A stretch of DNA of 64,000 bases from Mycobacterium sp. 1274756.6 (GTDB taxonomy: Bacteria; Actinomycetota; Actinomycetes; Mycobacteriales; Mycobacteriaceae), in assembly GCF_001668625.1 (NCBI RefSeq), contig NZ_LZLJ01000018.1, positions 1 to 64,000 on the forward strand, written 5' to 3'. The notes beneath the pieces were generated by a model. The model did not search any database and was not told where the DNA came from. It saw nothing but the letters and a program-made list of their open reading frames with translations. Positions 37,322-49,197 of this stretch are shown one piece after another; the first letter of the stretch is position 1, and each line of letters opens with the position of its first letter. The translations under genes and the position numbers were made by a program.

Positions 37322-39036
37322 GTTCGCTGGAACGGAAAACCTACGCCAAGCTGTACGGCCCGACCGCCGGGGACCGCTTCCGGTTGGCCGACACCGACTT
37401 GCTCGCGTTGGTCGAGCGCAGTCTGCTCACCCCGGGCGAGGAGTTGGTGTTCGGGGGCGGCAAATCGGTGCGTGACGGCATGGGTCAGGTGGCCGGGGTC
37501 CGCAACGTCGACGGGGCGCTGGACATGGTGATCACCTCGGTGATCGTGATGGACCCGGTGATCGGGATCGTCAAGGCCGACCTGGGCATCAAAGACGGCC
37601 GCATCGCCGGCATCGGGCAGGCCGGCAACCCGTTCGTACAGGCCGGTGTCGATCCGAACATGGTCGTCGGCGCGGGCACCCAGGTGATGTCGGGCGAAGG
37701 ACTGGTGGCCACCCCCGGCGGCGTCGACACCCACACCCACTTCATCTCCCCGCAGCAGGTCGGCCACGGGCTGTCCAACGGGATCACCACGCTGGTCGGC
37801 GGGGGCACCGGCCCCGACGACGGGTCGCGGGGAACCAACTGCACACCGGGCACCGGCAACCTGACGCGGATGCTGCAGGCCACCCGCGACTACCCGGTCA
37901 ACATCGCGTTGCAGGGCAAGGGCAACAGCAGCATCCCCGAATCGCTGGTCGAGCAGCTGGAGGCCGGCGCGTGCGGGTTCAAGGTGCACGAGGACTGGGG
38001 CTCCACCCCGGCGGTCATCGACAGCGCGCTGAGCGTGGCCGATCACCACGACGTGCAGGTGGCCATCCACACCGACTCGCTCAACGAGTCCGGCGACGTC
38101 GACGACACCATCGACGCGATCAACGGCCGGGCGATCCACGCCTACCACATCGAGGGCGCCGGCGGCGGCCACGCACCCGACGTGATGCGGATGGCCAGCC
38201 TGCCCAACGTGATGCCGTCGTCGACCAACCCGACCCGGCCCTACACCACCGACACCGCCGACAACCTGTTCTACATGACCACGGTCACCCACCATCTGGA
38301 CCCGGACAGCCCGATCGACAGCGCCTTCGCGAAGTCGCGGATCCGCACCAGAACGCAGGCCGCCGAGGACGTGCTCAACGACCTGGGGGCCATCTCGATC
38401 TACAACTCCGACTCCCAGGCCATGGGCCGCATCGGCGAGGTCACCACCGCCGCCTGGCGCAGCGCCGACAAGATGAAGCGGATCCTCGGCCCGCTGGACG
38501 GTGACACCGCCGAGCACGACAACAACCGGATTCTGCGCTACCTGGCGAAGTTCACCATCAACCCGGCCATGACCCACGGCATCGGTCACGTGTGCGGGTC
38601 GCTGGAGCCGGGCAAGATCGCCGATATCGTCATCTGGCCGACCAACACCTTCGGGGTGAAGCCCAAATTCGTCATCAAGGGCGGCATCGTGGCGTGGGCG
38701 TCGCTGGGCGACCCCAACGCGTCGATCCCGCCGCCGGAGCCGACGCTGATGCGGCCGATGTACGGCAGCGAGCCGCTGGCGGCGCGGCACACCTCGATCA
38801 CCTTCATGGCCCACGCCGCGGTGGAGGCGGGTGTGCCCGAGCGGATCGGCCTGGACCGCTGGGTGGAGCCGGTGCGCGGTTGCCGCAGCATCGCCAAGCA
38901 CCACATGGTGCGCAACAACGCCACCCCCGACATCCAGGTCGATCTGGAGACCCACGACGTCTACGTCGACGGCGAACTCGCGTCCGTCGAGCCGGCCGAC
39001 CGGGTGCCGATGTCGCAGCTGTACTACGTGGTGTGA
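37318..39036 (+). CDS. ureC: Urease alpha (catalytic) subunit, atypical flap
   Basis: Hydrolyses urea to ammonia and carbamate at a dinuclear metal centre. 572 residues. All metal ligands align with Klebsiella UreC: His139 and His141 (VDTHTHF), carbamylated Lys222 (GFKVHEDWG), His251 (VAIHTDSLN), His277 (AYHIEGAGG) and Asp365 (NSDSQAMGR). Catalytic His224, His325 and Arg341 are present. The mobile-flap Cys of most ureases (Cys319 in Klebsiella) is Thr324 (TVTHHLD), and the preceding flap residues read DNLFYM instead of DEHLDM. AAGGAG precedes the ATG. No ureD/E/F/G lies beside it: a minus-strand gene ends 14 bases after the ureC stop. Metal identity is unknown. Confidence 0.95.
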   Translation: MSSLERKTYAKLYGPTAGDRFRLADTDLLALVERSLLTPGEELVFGGGKSVRDGMGQVAGVRNVDGALDMVITSVIVMDPVIGIVKADLGIKDGRIAGIGQAGNPFVQAGVDPNMVVGAGTQVMSGEGLVATPGGVDTHTHFISPQQVGHGLSNGITTLVGGGTGPDDGSRGTNCTPGTGNLTRMLQATRDYPVNIALQGKGNSSIPESLVEQLEAGACGFKVHEDWGSTPAVIDSALSVADHHDVQVAIHTDSLNESGDVDDTIDAINGRAIHAYHIEGAGGGHAPDVMRMASLPNVMPSSTNPTRPYTTDTADNLFYMTTVTHHLDPDSPIDSAFAKSRIRTRTQAAEDVLNDLGAISIYNSDSQAMGRIGEVTTAAWRSADKMKRILGPLDGDTAEHDNNRILRYLAKFTINPAMTHGIGHVCGSLEPGKIADIVIWPTNTFGVKPKFVIKGGIVAWASLGDPNASIPPPEPTLMRPMYGSEPLAARHTSITFMAHAAVEAGVPERIGLDRWVEPVRGCRSIAKHHMVRNNATPDIQVDLETHDVYVDGELASVEPADRVPMSQLYYVV

Positions 39037-39049
39037 GCCCGGCCGCCGG

Positions 39050-39808
39050 TCAGTGCGCGCCGCAGCGGCGGGCGAGGGTGACGGCTTCGTCGATGCCGTG
39101 GTCCCAGCACCGGCCGTGGCCGGGCAGCACGTGTTTGACGCCGGTGGCCCGCAACGTCTCCAGCGACCGCAGTGCCTCCGGGCTGTCGGAGGTGGCCGCA
39201 CCGGAGATGATCTGCGGGCCGCGCTGTCCGCTGTAGAGGTCCAGGGTGACCAGGGCGTCGCCGGTGATCACCGCGTCGCGGTCGGGGAAGTGAAATGCGG
39301 TGTGGCCGAAGGTGTGCCCCGGCGTGAACAGCGGTCGCGGCCGGCCGGGAACATCCAGCGGGCCCCCGTTGCCGAACACCTCGACGTCGTCGACGCCCTT
39401 GACGAACAGGGCGCCGGCCAGCGTCGCCCGCGCCAGTATCGGCCAGGAACGCGGATGGCGCAGCGGCACCGCCAGCCGGTTGTGCTCGTGCTGGTAGCTG
39501 TAGGGCCGGGCCGCCAGCTCGGCGTCCTTGCGGTGCACCCACACCGGGATCCGCCAGTCCCCACGTAGCTTGTGCGCCGCCCCGACGTGGTCATAGTGGG
39601 CATGGGTCAGGATCAGTGCGCGCACCCGTTCGGGCGCGGCGCCCACGTCGGCCAGAACCGCCGTCAGCTGCGGCCAGACCGCGGGGAAGCCCGCGTCGAC
39701 GATGGTGATGTCCCCGTCGTCGCCTTCCACCAGATACAGGTTCACGAACGCGTGGTCGACCCGGTGAATCCCGGGAGCGACGTCGCGCTCGACGGTGGCT
39801 GTACGCAT
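39050..39808 (-). CDS. Metallo-beta-lactamase fold hydrolase
   Basis: 252 residues with the full MBL metal motifs: LTHAHYDHVG (HxHxDH), TPGHTFGH, ITGDAL and LPGHGRCWDHG. Compact single-domain enzyme of the glyoxalase II/quorum-lactonase type without extra domains. No signal peptide. Substrate unknown. Convergent with ureC and unlikely to be part of the urease operon. Confidence 0.85.
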   Translation of the reverse strand: MRTATVERDVAPGIHRVDHAFVNLYLVEGDDGDITIVDAGFPAVWPQLTAVLADVGAAPERVRALILTHAHYDHVGAAHKLRGDWRIPVWVHRKDAELAARPYSYQHEHNRLAVPLRHPRSWPILARATLAGALFVKGVDDVEVFGNGGPLDVPGRPRPLFTPGHTFGHTAFHFPDRDAVITGDALVTLDLYSGQRGPQIISGAATSDSPEALRSLETLRATGVKHVLPGHGRCWDHGIDEAVTLARRCGAH

Positions 39809-39886
39809 GCCGATCCCCCACTCGTCGTCGGATGGGGGCCGCCTACCCGCCGAGGCCCGGGGTAAACACCGGCCGGAGGTGTCCGG

Positions 39887-39958
39887 TGGGCGCGGACGGT
39901 ATCGAACCGCCGACCGCTGGTGTGTAAAACCAGAGCTCTACCACTGAGCTACGCGCCC
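39887..39958 (-). tRNA. tRNA-Val (anticodon TAC)
   Basis: Folds as a cloverleaf: acceptor GGGCGCG/CGCGCCC with discriminator A, D arm with AGCTCAGTGGTAGAGCT, anticodon stem CTGGT/ACCAG around loop TTTACAC (anticodon TAC, reads GTA), and T arm with GGTTCGATACC. CCA is not encoded. The location beside ahpE matches M. tuberculosis. Confidence 0.95.
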
Positions 39959-40007
39959 CTGCGTGGGGCAGGTTACCCGGCGCGGTGGCGCGCCCCCAAA
40001 ACGCCGG

Positions 40008-40469
40008 TCAGCTCTCCGCGGCGGCCAGCGCGTCGACCCACACCTGCTGGTCGCGGGCTTCGCCGGGTTGCTTCATCTCCGCGAAGCGGACGATGCCGGT
40101 GCGGTCGACCAGGAAGGTGCCGCGGTTGGCGAAACCGGTGTCGGCGTTGAACACCCCGTAGGCCTGGCTGACCGCTCCGTGCGGCCAGAAATCCGAGAGC
40201 ACCGGGAACAGGAAGCCGCTGTCGGCGGCCCACACCTTGTGCGTCGGCGGCGGGCCGACCGAGATTGCCAGCACCGCCCGGTCGTCGTTTTCGTACCGGG
40301 GCAGGTTGTCCCGGATCTCGTCGAGTTCGCCCTGGCAGATCCCGGTGAACGCGAGCGGGAAGAACACCAGCAGCACGTTCTTGCTGCCGCGGAAGTCGGT
40401 GAGGCTCACCGGCTGCTGGTTCTGGTCGCGCAGCGTGAAGTCCGGAGCGGCGGCACCCACCGCCAGCAT
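40008..40469 (-). CDS. ahpE: One-cysteine peroxiredoxin AhpE
   Basis: Reduces peroxides and peroxynitrite. 153 residues, as in M. tuberculosis, with the peroxidatic motif PLAFTGICQGEL (Cys45; Pro, Thr in place) and the conserved SDFWPHGAVSQAYGVFN. No second cysteine, so reduction must come from an external thiol such as mycothiol/mycoredoxin. The start at 40469 (MLAVGAAAPDFTL) overlaps the stop of the DUF3052 gene by one base. Confidence 0.95.
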   Translation of the reverse strand: MLAVGAAAPDFTLRDQNQQPVSLTDFRGSKNVLLVFFPLAFTGICQGELDEIRDNLPRYENDDRAVLAISVGPPPTHKVWAADSGFLFPVLSDFWPHGAVSQAYGVFNADTGFANRGTFLVDRTGIVRFAEMKQPGEARDQQVWVDALAAAES

Positions 40470-40891
40470 CAGCGCTTCCCGGGCCGCGACTTCGGCTGCA
40501 CCAGCCGGCTGGCGCTCCACTCACCCAGGTTGACCGACGAGGTCGGCATCAGCCCGGCGGTCGGCGCCGACTCGGCGATCTCGGCGGGCTGGACGTGGCC
40601 GGGCCGGCCGGTCTTGGGCGTCACCACCCAGATCACCCCGTCGTTGGCCAACGCGGTGATGGCGTCCATCAGCGTGTCCACGAGGTCGCCGTCGGTGTCG
40701 CGCCACCACAGCAGCACCACGTCGACCACCTCATCGGTGTCCTCGTCCAGCAGGTCGTTGCCGCACGCCTCTTCGACAGCGGCACGGATGGCCTCGTCGA
40801 TGTCCTCGTCCCAGCCCCATTCCTGGATTATCTGGTCTTTCTGGATGCCCAGCTTGCGGGCGTAGTTCGAGGCGTCGTCCGCCGCGACCAC
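40469..40891 (-). CDS. DUF3052 protein (Rv2239c-like)
   Basis: 140 residues, very acidic. The core MVAADDASNYARKLGIQKDQ...GWDEDIDEAIR and VVLLWWRDTDGDLVDTLMDA are typical of DUF3052, a small actinobacterial family of unknown function. GTG start with GAAGGAGG 6 bases upstream. Translationally coupled to ahpE. Confidence 0.9.
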   Translation of the reverse strand: MVAADDASNYARKLGIQKDQIIQEWGWDEDIDEAIRAAVEEACGNDLLDEDTDEVVDVVLLWWRDTDGDLVDTLMDAITALANDGVIWVVTPKTGRPGHVQPAEIAESAPTAGLMPTSSVNLGEWSASRLVQPKSRPGKR

Positions 40892-41080
40892 CTGGGACCT
40901 CCTTCACCTGTCAACGCGATCTGCACCATCGTTGCACAACCCACCCCATCTCCTCGCCTCACCTCGCCGATACCCGGGCGCGTCACCGCTGGGGCACGAT
41001 GGAGGAAGATGGCAGATGACCGGTGACCGGGACATGGCCGCCGGGCTATCCGAGATCGACCGCCAAACGAGGAGCGGAAG

Positions 41081-43870
<2,790 letters not shown>

Positions 43871-43936
43871 GACGCGCGGCCACCCGCGCACCCACGTTTA
43901 GGGAGAATCGCCAGAAACCCCGCGTATCTTTTAGGG

Positions 43937-45181
43937 ATGCCCGACAAACCGCTGGCGGCTGCTCGCTCCCCGCTGGTCCTGCTGGACACCGTGCCCGACT
44001 CGCTGCTGCGCCGGCTGAAGCAGTACTCGGGCCGGCTGGCCACCGAGGCGGTGACCACGATGGGCGACCGGCTGCCGTTCTTCGCCGACCTGGAGGCCTC
44101 CCAGCGCGCCAGCGTGGCGCTGGTCGTGCAGACCGCGGTGGTGCAGTTCGTCGAATGGATGCGCAATCCCACCGACGGCGTGGGCTACACCGCGCAGGCC
44201 TTCGAGCTGGTGCCCCAGGACCTGACCCGCCGGATCGCGTTGCGCGACACCGTCGACATGGTGCGGGTCACCATGGAGTACTTCGAGGAGGTGGTGCCCG
44301 CGCTGGCGCGCTCGGAGGAGCAGCTCACCGCGCTGACCGTCGGGATCCTCAAGTACAGTCGGGATCTCGCGTTCGCGGCGGCCTCGGCCTACGCCGACGC
44401 CGCCGAGGCCCGCGGCACCTGGGACAGCCGGATGGAGGCCAGCGTCGTCGACGCCGTCGTGCGCGGCGATATCGGGCCCGAACTGCTGTCCCGGGCGGCC
44501 GCGCTGAACTGGGACACCACCGGGGCGGCCACCGTGGTGGTGGGCACCCCCGCACCCGGGCGCGACGAGGCGCCGGACCCGCACGCCAGTCAGGAGGTGC
44601 GCGACGCGGCGGCGCGGCACGGGCGTGCCGTCCTCAGCGACATCCACGGCACCTGGCTGGTGGCGATCGTCTCGGGCAAGCTCTCCCCCACCGAGCGGTT
44701 CCTCGCCGACCTGCTCGCCGCCTTCTCCGACGGCCCGGTGGTGATCGGCCCCACCGCACCGATGCTCACCGCCGCCCACCACAGCGCCACCGAGGCGATC
44801 GCGGGCATGAACGCGGTCGCGGGCTGGTCCGGGGCGCCGCGCCCGGTGCTCGCCCGCGATCTGCTGCCCGAACGCGCGCTGATGGGCGACCAGGCGGCGG
44901 TGGCGGCGCTGCACACCGATGTGATGCGCCCACTGGCCGATGCCGGGCCGGCTTTGACCGAGACCCTCGACGCCTACCTGGACTGCGGCGGGGCCATTGA
45001 GGCGTGCGCCAGGAAGTTGTTCGTTCATCCAAATACCGTCCGCTACCGGCTCAAGCGCATCACCGACTTCACCGGACACGATCCGACCCAGCCGCGCGAC
45101 GCCTACATCCTGCGCATCGCGTCCACGGTGGGCCGACTCACCGTCCGACCTCCTAAAATCGAGGTCGCACCCGGCCCGTGA
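43937..45181 (+). CDS. mabR: FAS-II transcriptional regulator MabR (PucR-type)
   Basis: 414 residues. An N-terminal helical sensor region is followed by a CdaR/GGDEF-like middle domain and a C-terminal PucR helix-turn-helix (ACARKLFVHPNTVRYRLKRI, residues about 356-375). The gene directly precedes the FAS-II operon as in M. tuberculosis Rv2242, whose product controls fabD-acpM-kasA-kasB-accD6 and is modulated by long-chain acyl-CoA. A matching palindrome lies in the gap before fabD. Confidence 0.92.
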   Translation: MPDKPLAAARSPLVLLDTVPDSLLRRLKQYSGRLATEAVTTMGDRLPFFADLEASQRASVALVVQTAVVQFVEWMRNPTDGVGYTAQAFELVPQDLTRRIALRDTVDMVRVTMEYFEEVVPALARSEEQLTALTVGILKYSRDLAFAAASAYADAAEARGTWDSRMEASVVDAVVRGDIGPELLSRAAALNWDTTGAATVVVGTPAPGRDEAPDPHASQEVRDAAARHGRAVLSDIHGTWLVAIVSGKLSPTERFLADLLAAFSDGPVVIGPTAPMLTAAHHSATEAIAGMNAVAGWSGAPRPVLARDLLPERALMGDQAAVAALHTDVMRPLADAGPALTETLDAYLDCGGAIEACARKLFVHPNTVRYRLKRITDFTGHDPTQPRDAYILRIASTVGRLTVRPPKIEVAPGP

Positions 45182-45241
45182 GGCGATTCGTGCAGCCGGT
45201 CAATATTGCGGCACGATCTCAGCAACGTTGCATCACGAGCC

Positions 45242-45264
45242 CTTTTGTGGAATCTCCACAAAAG
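45242..45264. promoter_or_regulatory. Putative MabR operator in the FAS-II promoter
   Basis: A perfect inverted repeat of two 10-base arms (CTTTTGTGGA / TCCACAAAAG) with a 3-base spacer. It fits TTTTGT-N9-ACAAAA, the mycobacterial MabR site as I recall it. A -10-like TAAGAT lies at 45267-45272, so the palindrome would cover the -35 region of the fabD promoter. Binding is inferred. Confidence 0.7.
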
Positions 45265-45329
45265 CATAAGATGAGGTTTATGTTCTGTTACACCGCGCAA
45301 ACCCGTCTTCACAGTGTTCTCTTAAACAC

Positions 45330-46238
45330 GTGATTGCTTTGCTCGCACCCGGGCAGGGTTCCCAGACCCCCGGGATGCTGTCGCCCTGGCTGGAACTGCC
45401 CGGCGCCGCCGACCTGATCGCCTCGTGGTCGACGGTCAGCGGGCTGGATCTGGCCCGCCTCGGCACCACCGCGGCAGCCGAAGAGCTGACCGACACCGCG
45501 GTCACCCAGCCGCTGGTCGTGGCCGCGACGCTGCTCGCCCACCGGGAGCTGACCCGTCGCGGCCTGCTCGCCGACGCCGAGCTGGTGACCGCCGGACACT
45601 CCGTCGGCGAGATCGCCGCCTACGCGATCGCCGGGGTGTTCTCGTCCGATGACGCGGTGAAGCTGGCCGCCACCCGCGGCGCGGAGATGGCCAAGGCCTG
45701 CGCCAAGGAGCCGACCGGCATGTCCGCGGTGCTCGGCGGCGACGAGGCCGAGGTGCTCGCGCGCCTCGAGCAACTCGATCTCGTCCCGGCCAACCGCAAC
45801 GCCGCCGGCCAGATCGTCGCCGCGGGCGCGCTGGCCGCGCTGGAGAAGCTGGCCGAGGACCCGCCCGCCAAGGCCCGGGTGCGCGCCCTGGACGTCGCCG
45901 GCGCGTTCCACACCCACTACATGGCGTCGGCGCTGGACGGCTATGCCGCCGCGGCCGCGGCCATCACCCCCGGCGAGCCGACCATCACGCTGCTCTCCAA
46001 CTCCGACGGACAGCCGGTCACCAGCGGGGCCGAGGCGATGGAGAAGCTGGTCGCCCAGCTGACCCGCCCGGTGCGCTGGGACCTGTGCACCACGACCCTG
46101 CGCGAACGCGGCGTTACCGCGCTCGCGGAGTTCCCCCCGGCGGGCACCCTCACCGGTATCGCCAAGCGGGAGTTGCGGGGTGTCCCCGCACGCGCCATCA
46201 AGGCGCCCTCAGACCTGGACGAGGTGGGGCAGCTCTAA
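45330..46238 (+). CDS. fabD: Malonyl-CoA:ACP transacylase
   Basis: Loads malonyl groups on AcpM for FAS-II elongation of meromycolate. 302 residues. Start region LLAPGQGSQTPGM, nucleophile Ser in AGHSVGEIAAYA and the histidine motif GAFHTHYMASA. GTG start. First gene of fabD-acpM-kasA-kasB-accD6. Confidence 0.97.
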   Translation: MIALLAPGQGSQTPGMLSPWLELPGAADLIASWSTVSGLDLARLGTTAAAEELTDTAVTQPLVVAATLLAHRELTRRGLLADAELVTAGHSVGEIAAYAIAGVFSSDDAVKLAATRGAEMAKACAKEPTGMSAVLGGDEAEVLARLEQLDLVPANRNAAGQIVAAGALAALEKLAEDPPAKARVRALDVAGAFHTHYMASALDGYAAAAAAITPGEPTITLLSNSDGQPVTSGAEAMEKLVAQLTRPVRWDLCTTTLRERGVTALAEFPPAGTLTGIAKRELRGVPARAIKAPSDLDEVGQL

Positions 46239-46315
46239 GCCGACTCTCGCCAGTTACAACCACATAAGTACGTCCAGTTAGTAACCAACCGAACGAAAAC
46301 GAAGGGAGCCACACT

Positions 46316-46618
46316 GTGGCCGCCAGCCAGGAAGAAATCATTGCCGGTCTCGCCGAGATCATCGAAGAGGTCACCGGGATCGAGCCGTCCGAGGTGACCG
46401 TCGAGAAGTCGTTCGTCGACGACCTGGACATCGACTCGCTGTCGATGGTCGAGATCGCGGTGCAGACCGAGGACAAGTACGGCGTGAAGATCCCCGACGA
46501 GGACCTGGCCGGTCTGCGGACCGTCGGTGACGTCGTCGCCTACATCCAGAAGCTGGAAGCGGAGAACCCCGAAGCCGCCGCCGCGCTGCGCGAGAAGTTC
46601 GCCTCGGAGAACCAGTGA
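46316..46618 (+). CDS. acpM: Meromycolate extension acyl carrier protein
   Basis: Carries growing meromycolate chains on a phosphopantetheine at Ser41 ([13 protein letters not shown]). 100 residues, shorter than the ~115 of M. tuberculosis AcpM because the C-terminal tail ([15 protein letters not shown]) is trimmed. GTG start with GAAGGGAG upstream. Stop overlaps the kasA start. Confidence 0.96.
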   Translation: MAASQEEIIAGLAEIIEEVTGIEPSEVTVEKSFVDDLDIDSLSMVEIAVQTEDKYGVKIPDEDLAGLRTVGDVVAYIQKLEAENPEAAAALREKFASENQ

Positions 46619-47865
46619 CCAAGCCGTCCACTGCCAACGGCGGTTACCCCAATGTTGTGGTGACCGCCGTTGAGGCGACCACATCGTTGGCAGCGGATAT
46701 CGACACCACCTGGAAGAGCCTGCTGGCCGGTGAGAGCGGCATCCACGTCCTCAAGGGCGAGTTCACCGAGAAGTGGGACCTGGCGGTCAAGATCGGCGGC
46801 CAGCTCAAGGATCCCGTCGACGACCACATGGGCCGGCTGGACATCCGACGGATGTCGTACGTCCAGCGGATGTCCAAGCTGCTCAGCGGGCGGCTGTGGG
46901 AGAAAGCCGGCAGCCCCGAGGTCGACAAGGACCGGCTCGCGGTCGTCATCGGCACCGGCCTGGGTGGCGGCGAGAAGATCGTCGAGACCTACGACCTGAT
47001 GAACGAGGGCGGCCCGCGCAAGGTGTCGCCGCTGGCCGTGCAGATGATCATGCCCAACGGCGCCGCCGCGGTCGCCGGGCTGCAACTCGGCGCCCGCGCC
47101 GGGGTCATCACGCCGGTGTCGGCCTGTTCCTCGGGCTCCGAGGCGATCGCGCACGCGTGGCGCCAGATCGTCATGGGTGACGCGGACATGGTGGTCTGCG
47201 GTGGCGTCGAGGGCGGTATTGAGGCGCTGCCGATCGCGGCGTTCTCGATGATGCGCGCGATGTCGACCCGCAACGACGAGCCGGAGAAGGCCTCGCGGCC
47301 GTTCGACAAGGACCGTGACGGCTTCGTGTTCGGCGAGGCCGGTGCGCTGATGATCATCGAGACCGAGGAGCACGCCAAGGCGCGCGGGGCTAAACCGTTG
47401 GCCCGGCTGATGGGCGCCGGCATCACCTCCGACGCCTTCCACATGGTGGCCCCCGGCCCGGACGGTGTGCGGGCTGGTCGGGCGATGACCCGGGCGCTGG
47501 AGTTGGCCGGCTTGTCCGCCAAGGACATCGACCACATCAACGCCCACGGCACCGCCACACCGATCGGCGACACCGCCGAGGCGAACGCGATCCGCGTAGC
47601 GGGTTGTGAGAGCGCCGCGGTCTACGCGCCGAAGTCGGCACTCGGTCACTCCATCGGAGCGGTCGGTGCGCTGGAGTCGGTGCTGACGGTGCTCACGCTG
47701 CGTGACGGGGTCATCCCGCCGACGCTGAACTACGAGACGCCGGACCCGGAGATCGACCTCGACGTCGTCGCGGGCGAGCCGCGCTACGGCGACTACCAGT
47801 ACGCGATCAACAACTCATTTGGATTCGGCGGGCACAACGTCGCGCTCGCGTTCGGAAAATACTGA
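46615..47865 (+). CDS. kasA: Beta-ketoacyl-ACP synthase KasA
   Basis: Condenses malonyl-AcpM with acyl-AcpM in the initial FAS-II elongation rounds; essential in mycobacteria and the target of thiolactomycin. 416 residues with catalytic triad Cys in [12 protein letters not shown], His in [11 protein letters not shown] and His in [15 protein letters not shown] start overlaps acpM by four bases. Confidence 0.97.
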   Translation: MTKPSTANGGYPNVVVTAVEATTSLAADIDTTWKSLLAGESGIHVLKGEFTEKWDLAVKIGGQLKDPVDDHMGRLDIRRMSYVQRMSKLLSGRLWEKAGSPEVDKDRLAVVIGTGLGGGEKIVETYDLMNEGGPRKVSPLAVQMIMPNGAAAVAGLQLGARAGVITPVSACSSGSEAIAHAWRQIVMGDADMVVCGGVEGGIEALPIAAFSMMRAMSTRNDEPEKASRPFDKDRDGFVFGEAGALMIIETEEHAKARGAKPLARLMGAGITSDAFHMVAPGPDGVRAGRAMTRALELAGLSAKDIDHINAHGTATPIGDTAEANAIRVAGCESAAVYAPKSALGHSIGAVGALESVLTVLTLRDGVIPPTLNYETPDPEIDLDVVAGEPRYGDYQYAINNSFGFGGHNVALAFGKY

Positions 47866-47879
47866 ACGAAAGGTCCCGA

Positions 47880-49133
47880 ATGGCAGCGTTGGCCACGGGG
47901 AACGGTTTCCCCAATGTCGTTGTCACTGGCATTGCCATGTCCACTGCTTTGGCAACCAACGCGGAAGACACCTGGAAACTGCTGCTCGAAGGCAAGAGCG
48001 GGATTCGCAAGCTCGAGGATCCCTTCGTCGAGCAGTACGACCTGCCGGTCCGGATCGGCGGTCACCTGCTGGAGGATTTCGAGGACGAGCTGAGCCGCAT
48101 CGAGTTGCGGCGACTGTCCTACCTGCAGCGGATGTCGACGATCCTCAGCCGGCGGGCGTGGGAGAACGCCGGCTCGCCCGAGGTGGACACCCGGCGGCTG
48201 ATGATCTCTATCGGCACCGGGCTCGGGTCGACCGAGGAACTGGTGTGGGGCTACGACGCCATGCGCGAACGCGGCATCAAGGCGGTCTCCCCGTTGGGTG
48301 TGCAGAAGTACATGCCCAACGCCGCCGCCGCCGCGGTCGGGCTGGAGCGCAAGGCCCGCGGCGGGGTGCTGACCCCCGTCTCGGCGTGCGCGTCCGGCTC
48401 GGAGGGCATCGCCCAGGCCTGGCGGCAGATCGTTCTGGGCGAGGCGGATATCGCGATCTGCGGTGGGGTGGAGACCAAGATCGAGGCGGTGCCGATCGCG
48501 GCGTTCGCCCAGATGCGCATCGTGTTGTCGACCACCAACGACGATCCCGCCGGTGCCTGTCGGCCTTTCGACAAGGACCGCAACGGTTTCGTGTTCGGCG
48601 AGGGCGGCGCACTGCTGGTCATCGAGACCGAGGAGCACGCCAAGGCCCGGGGCGCCACCCCGCTGGCCCGGCTGATGGGGGCGGCGGTCACCTCCGACGG
48701 CTTCCACATGGTGGCTCCGGACCCCAACGGTGAGCAGGCCGGCTACGCGATGACGCGGGCGATCCAGTTGGCGGGGCTGCAGCCCACCGACATCGACCAC
48801 GTCAACGCGCACGCCACCGGCACCCAGGTCGGCGACGTCGCCGAGGGGAAGGCCATCAACAACGCGATGGGCGACCACCGGCCGGCGGTCTACGCGCCGA
48901 AGTCGGCGCTGGGTCACTCGGTCGGGGCGGTCGGTGCGGTGGAGGGCATCCTCACGATGCTGGCGCTGCGCGACGGCATCATCCCGCCGACTCTGAACCT
49001 GGCCAACCTGGACCCCGAGATCGACCTCGACGTGGTGGCCGACAAGCCGCGCCAGGGTGACTTCCGGTACGCAGTGAACAACTCGTTCGGCTTCGGTGGC
49101 CACAACGTCGCCACCGTGTTCGGACGGTACTAA
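47880..49133 (+). CDS. kasB: Beta-ketoacyl-ACP synthase KasB
   Basis: Extends meromycolate to full length; loss gives shorter mycolates and loss of acid-fastness in M. tuberculosis. 417 residues, clear paralogue of KasA, with Cys in [12 protein letters not shown], His in [11 protein letters not shown] and His in [15 protein letters not shown] 14 bases after kasA, with GAAAGG upstream. Confidence 0.97.
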   Translation: MAALATGNGFPNVVVTGIAMSTALATNAEDTWKLLLEGKSGIRKLEDPFVEQYDLPVRIGGHLLEDFEDELSRIELRRLSYLQRMSTILSRRAWENAGSPEVDTRRLMISIGTGLGSTEELVWGYDAMRERGIKAVSPLGVQKYMPNAAAAAVGLERKARGGVLTPVSACASGSEGIAQAWRQIVLGEADIAICGGVETKIEAVPIAAFAQMRIVLSTTNDDPAGACRPFDKDRNGFVFGEGGALLVIETEEHAKARGATPLARLMGAAVTSDGFHMVAPDPNGEQAGYAMTRAIQLAGLQPTDIDHVNAHATGTQVGDVAEGKAINNAMGDHRPAVYAPKSALGHSVGAVGAVEGILTMLALRDGIIPPTLNLANLDPEIDLDVVADKPRQGDFRYAVNNSFGFGGHNVATVFGRY

Positions 49134-49197
49134 GCGGAGGAATCGCAGCCGGCGCGGGCACACCCGCTCAGCAATTACAGGAGACGGAGACACGGAG

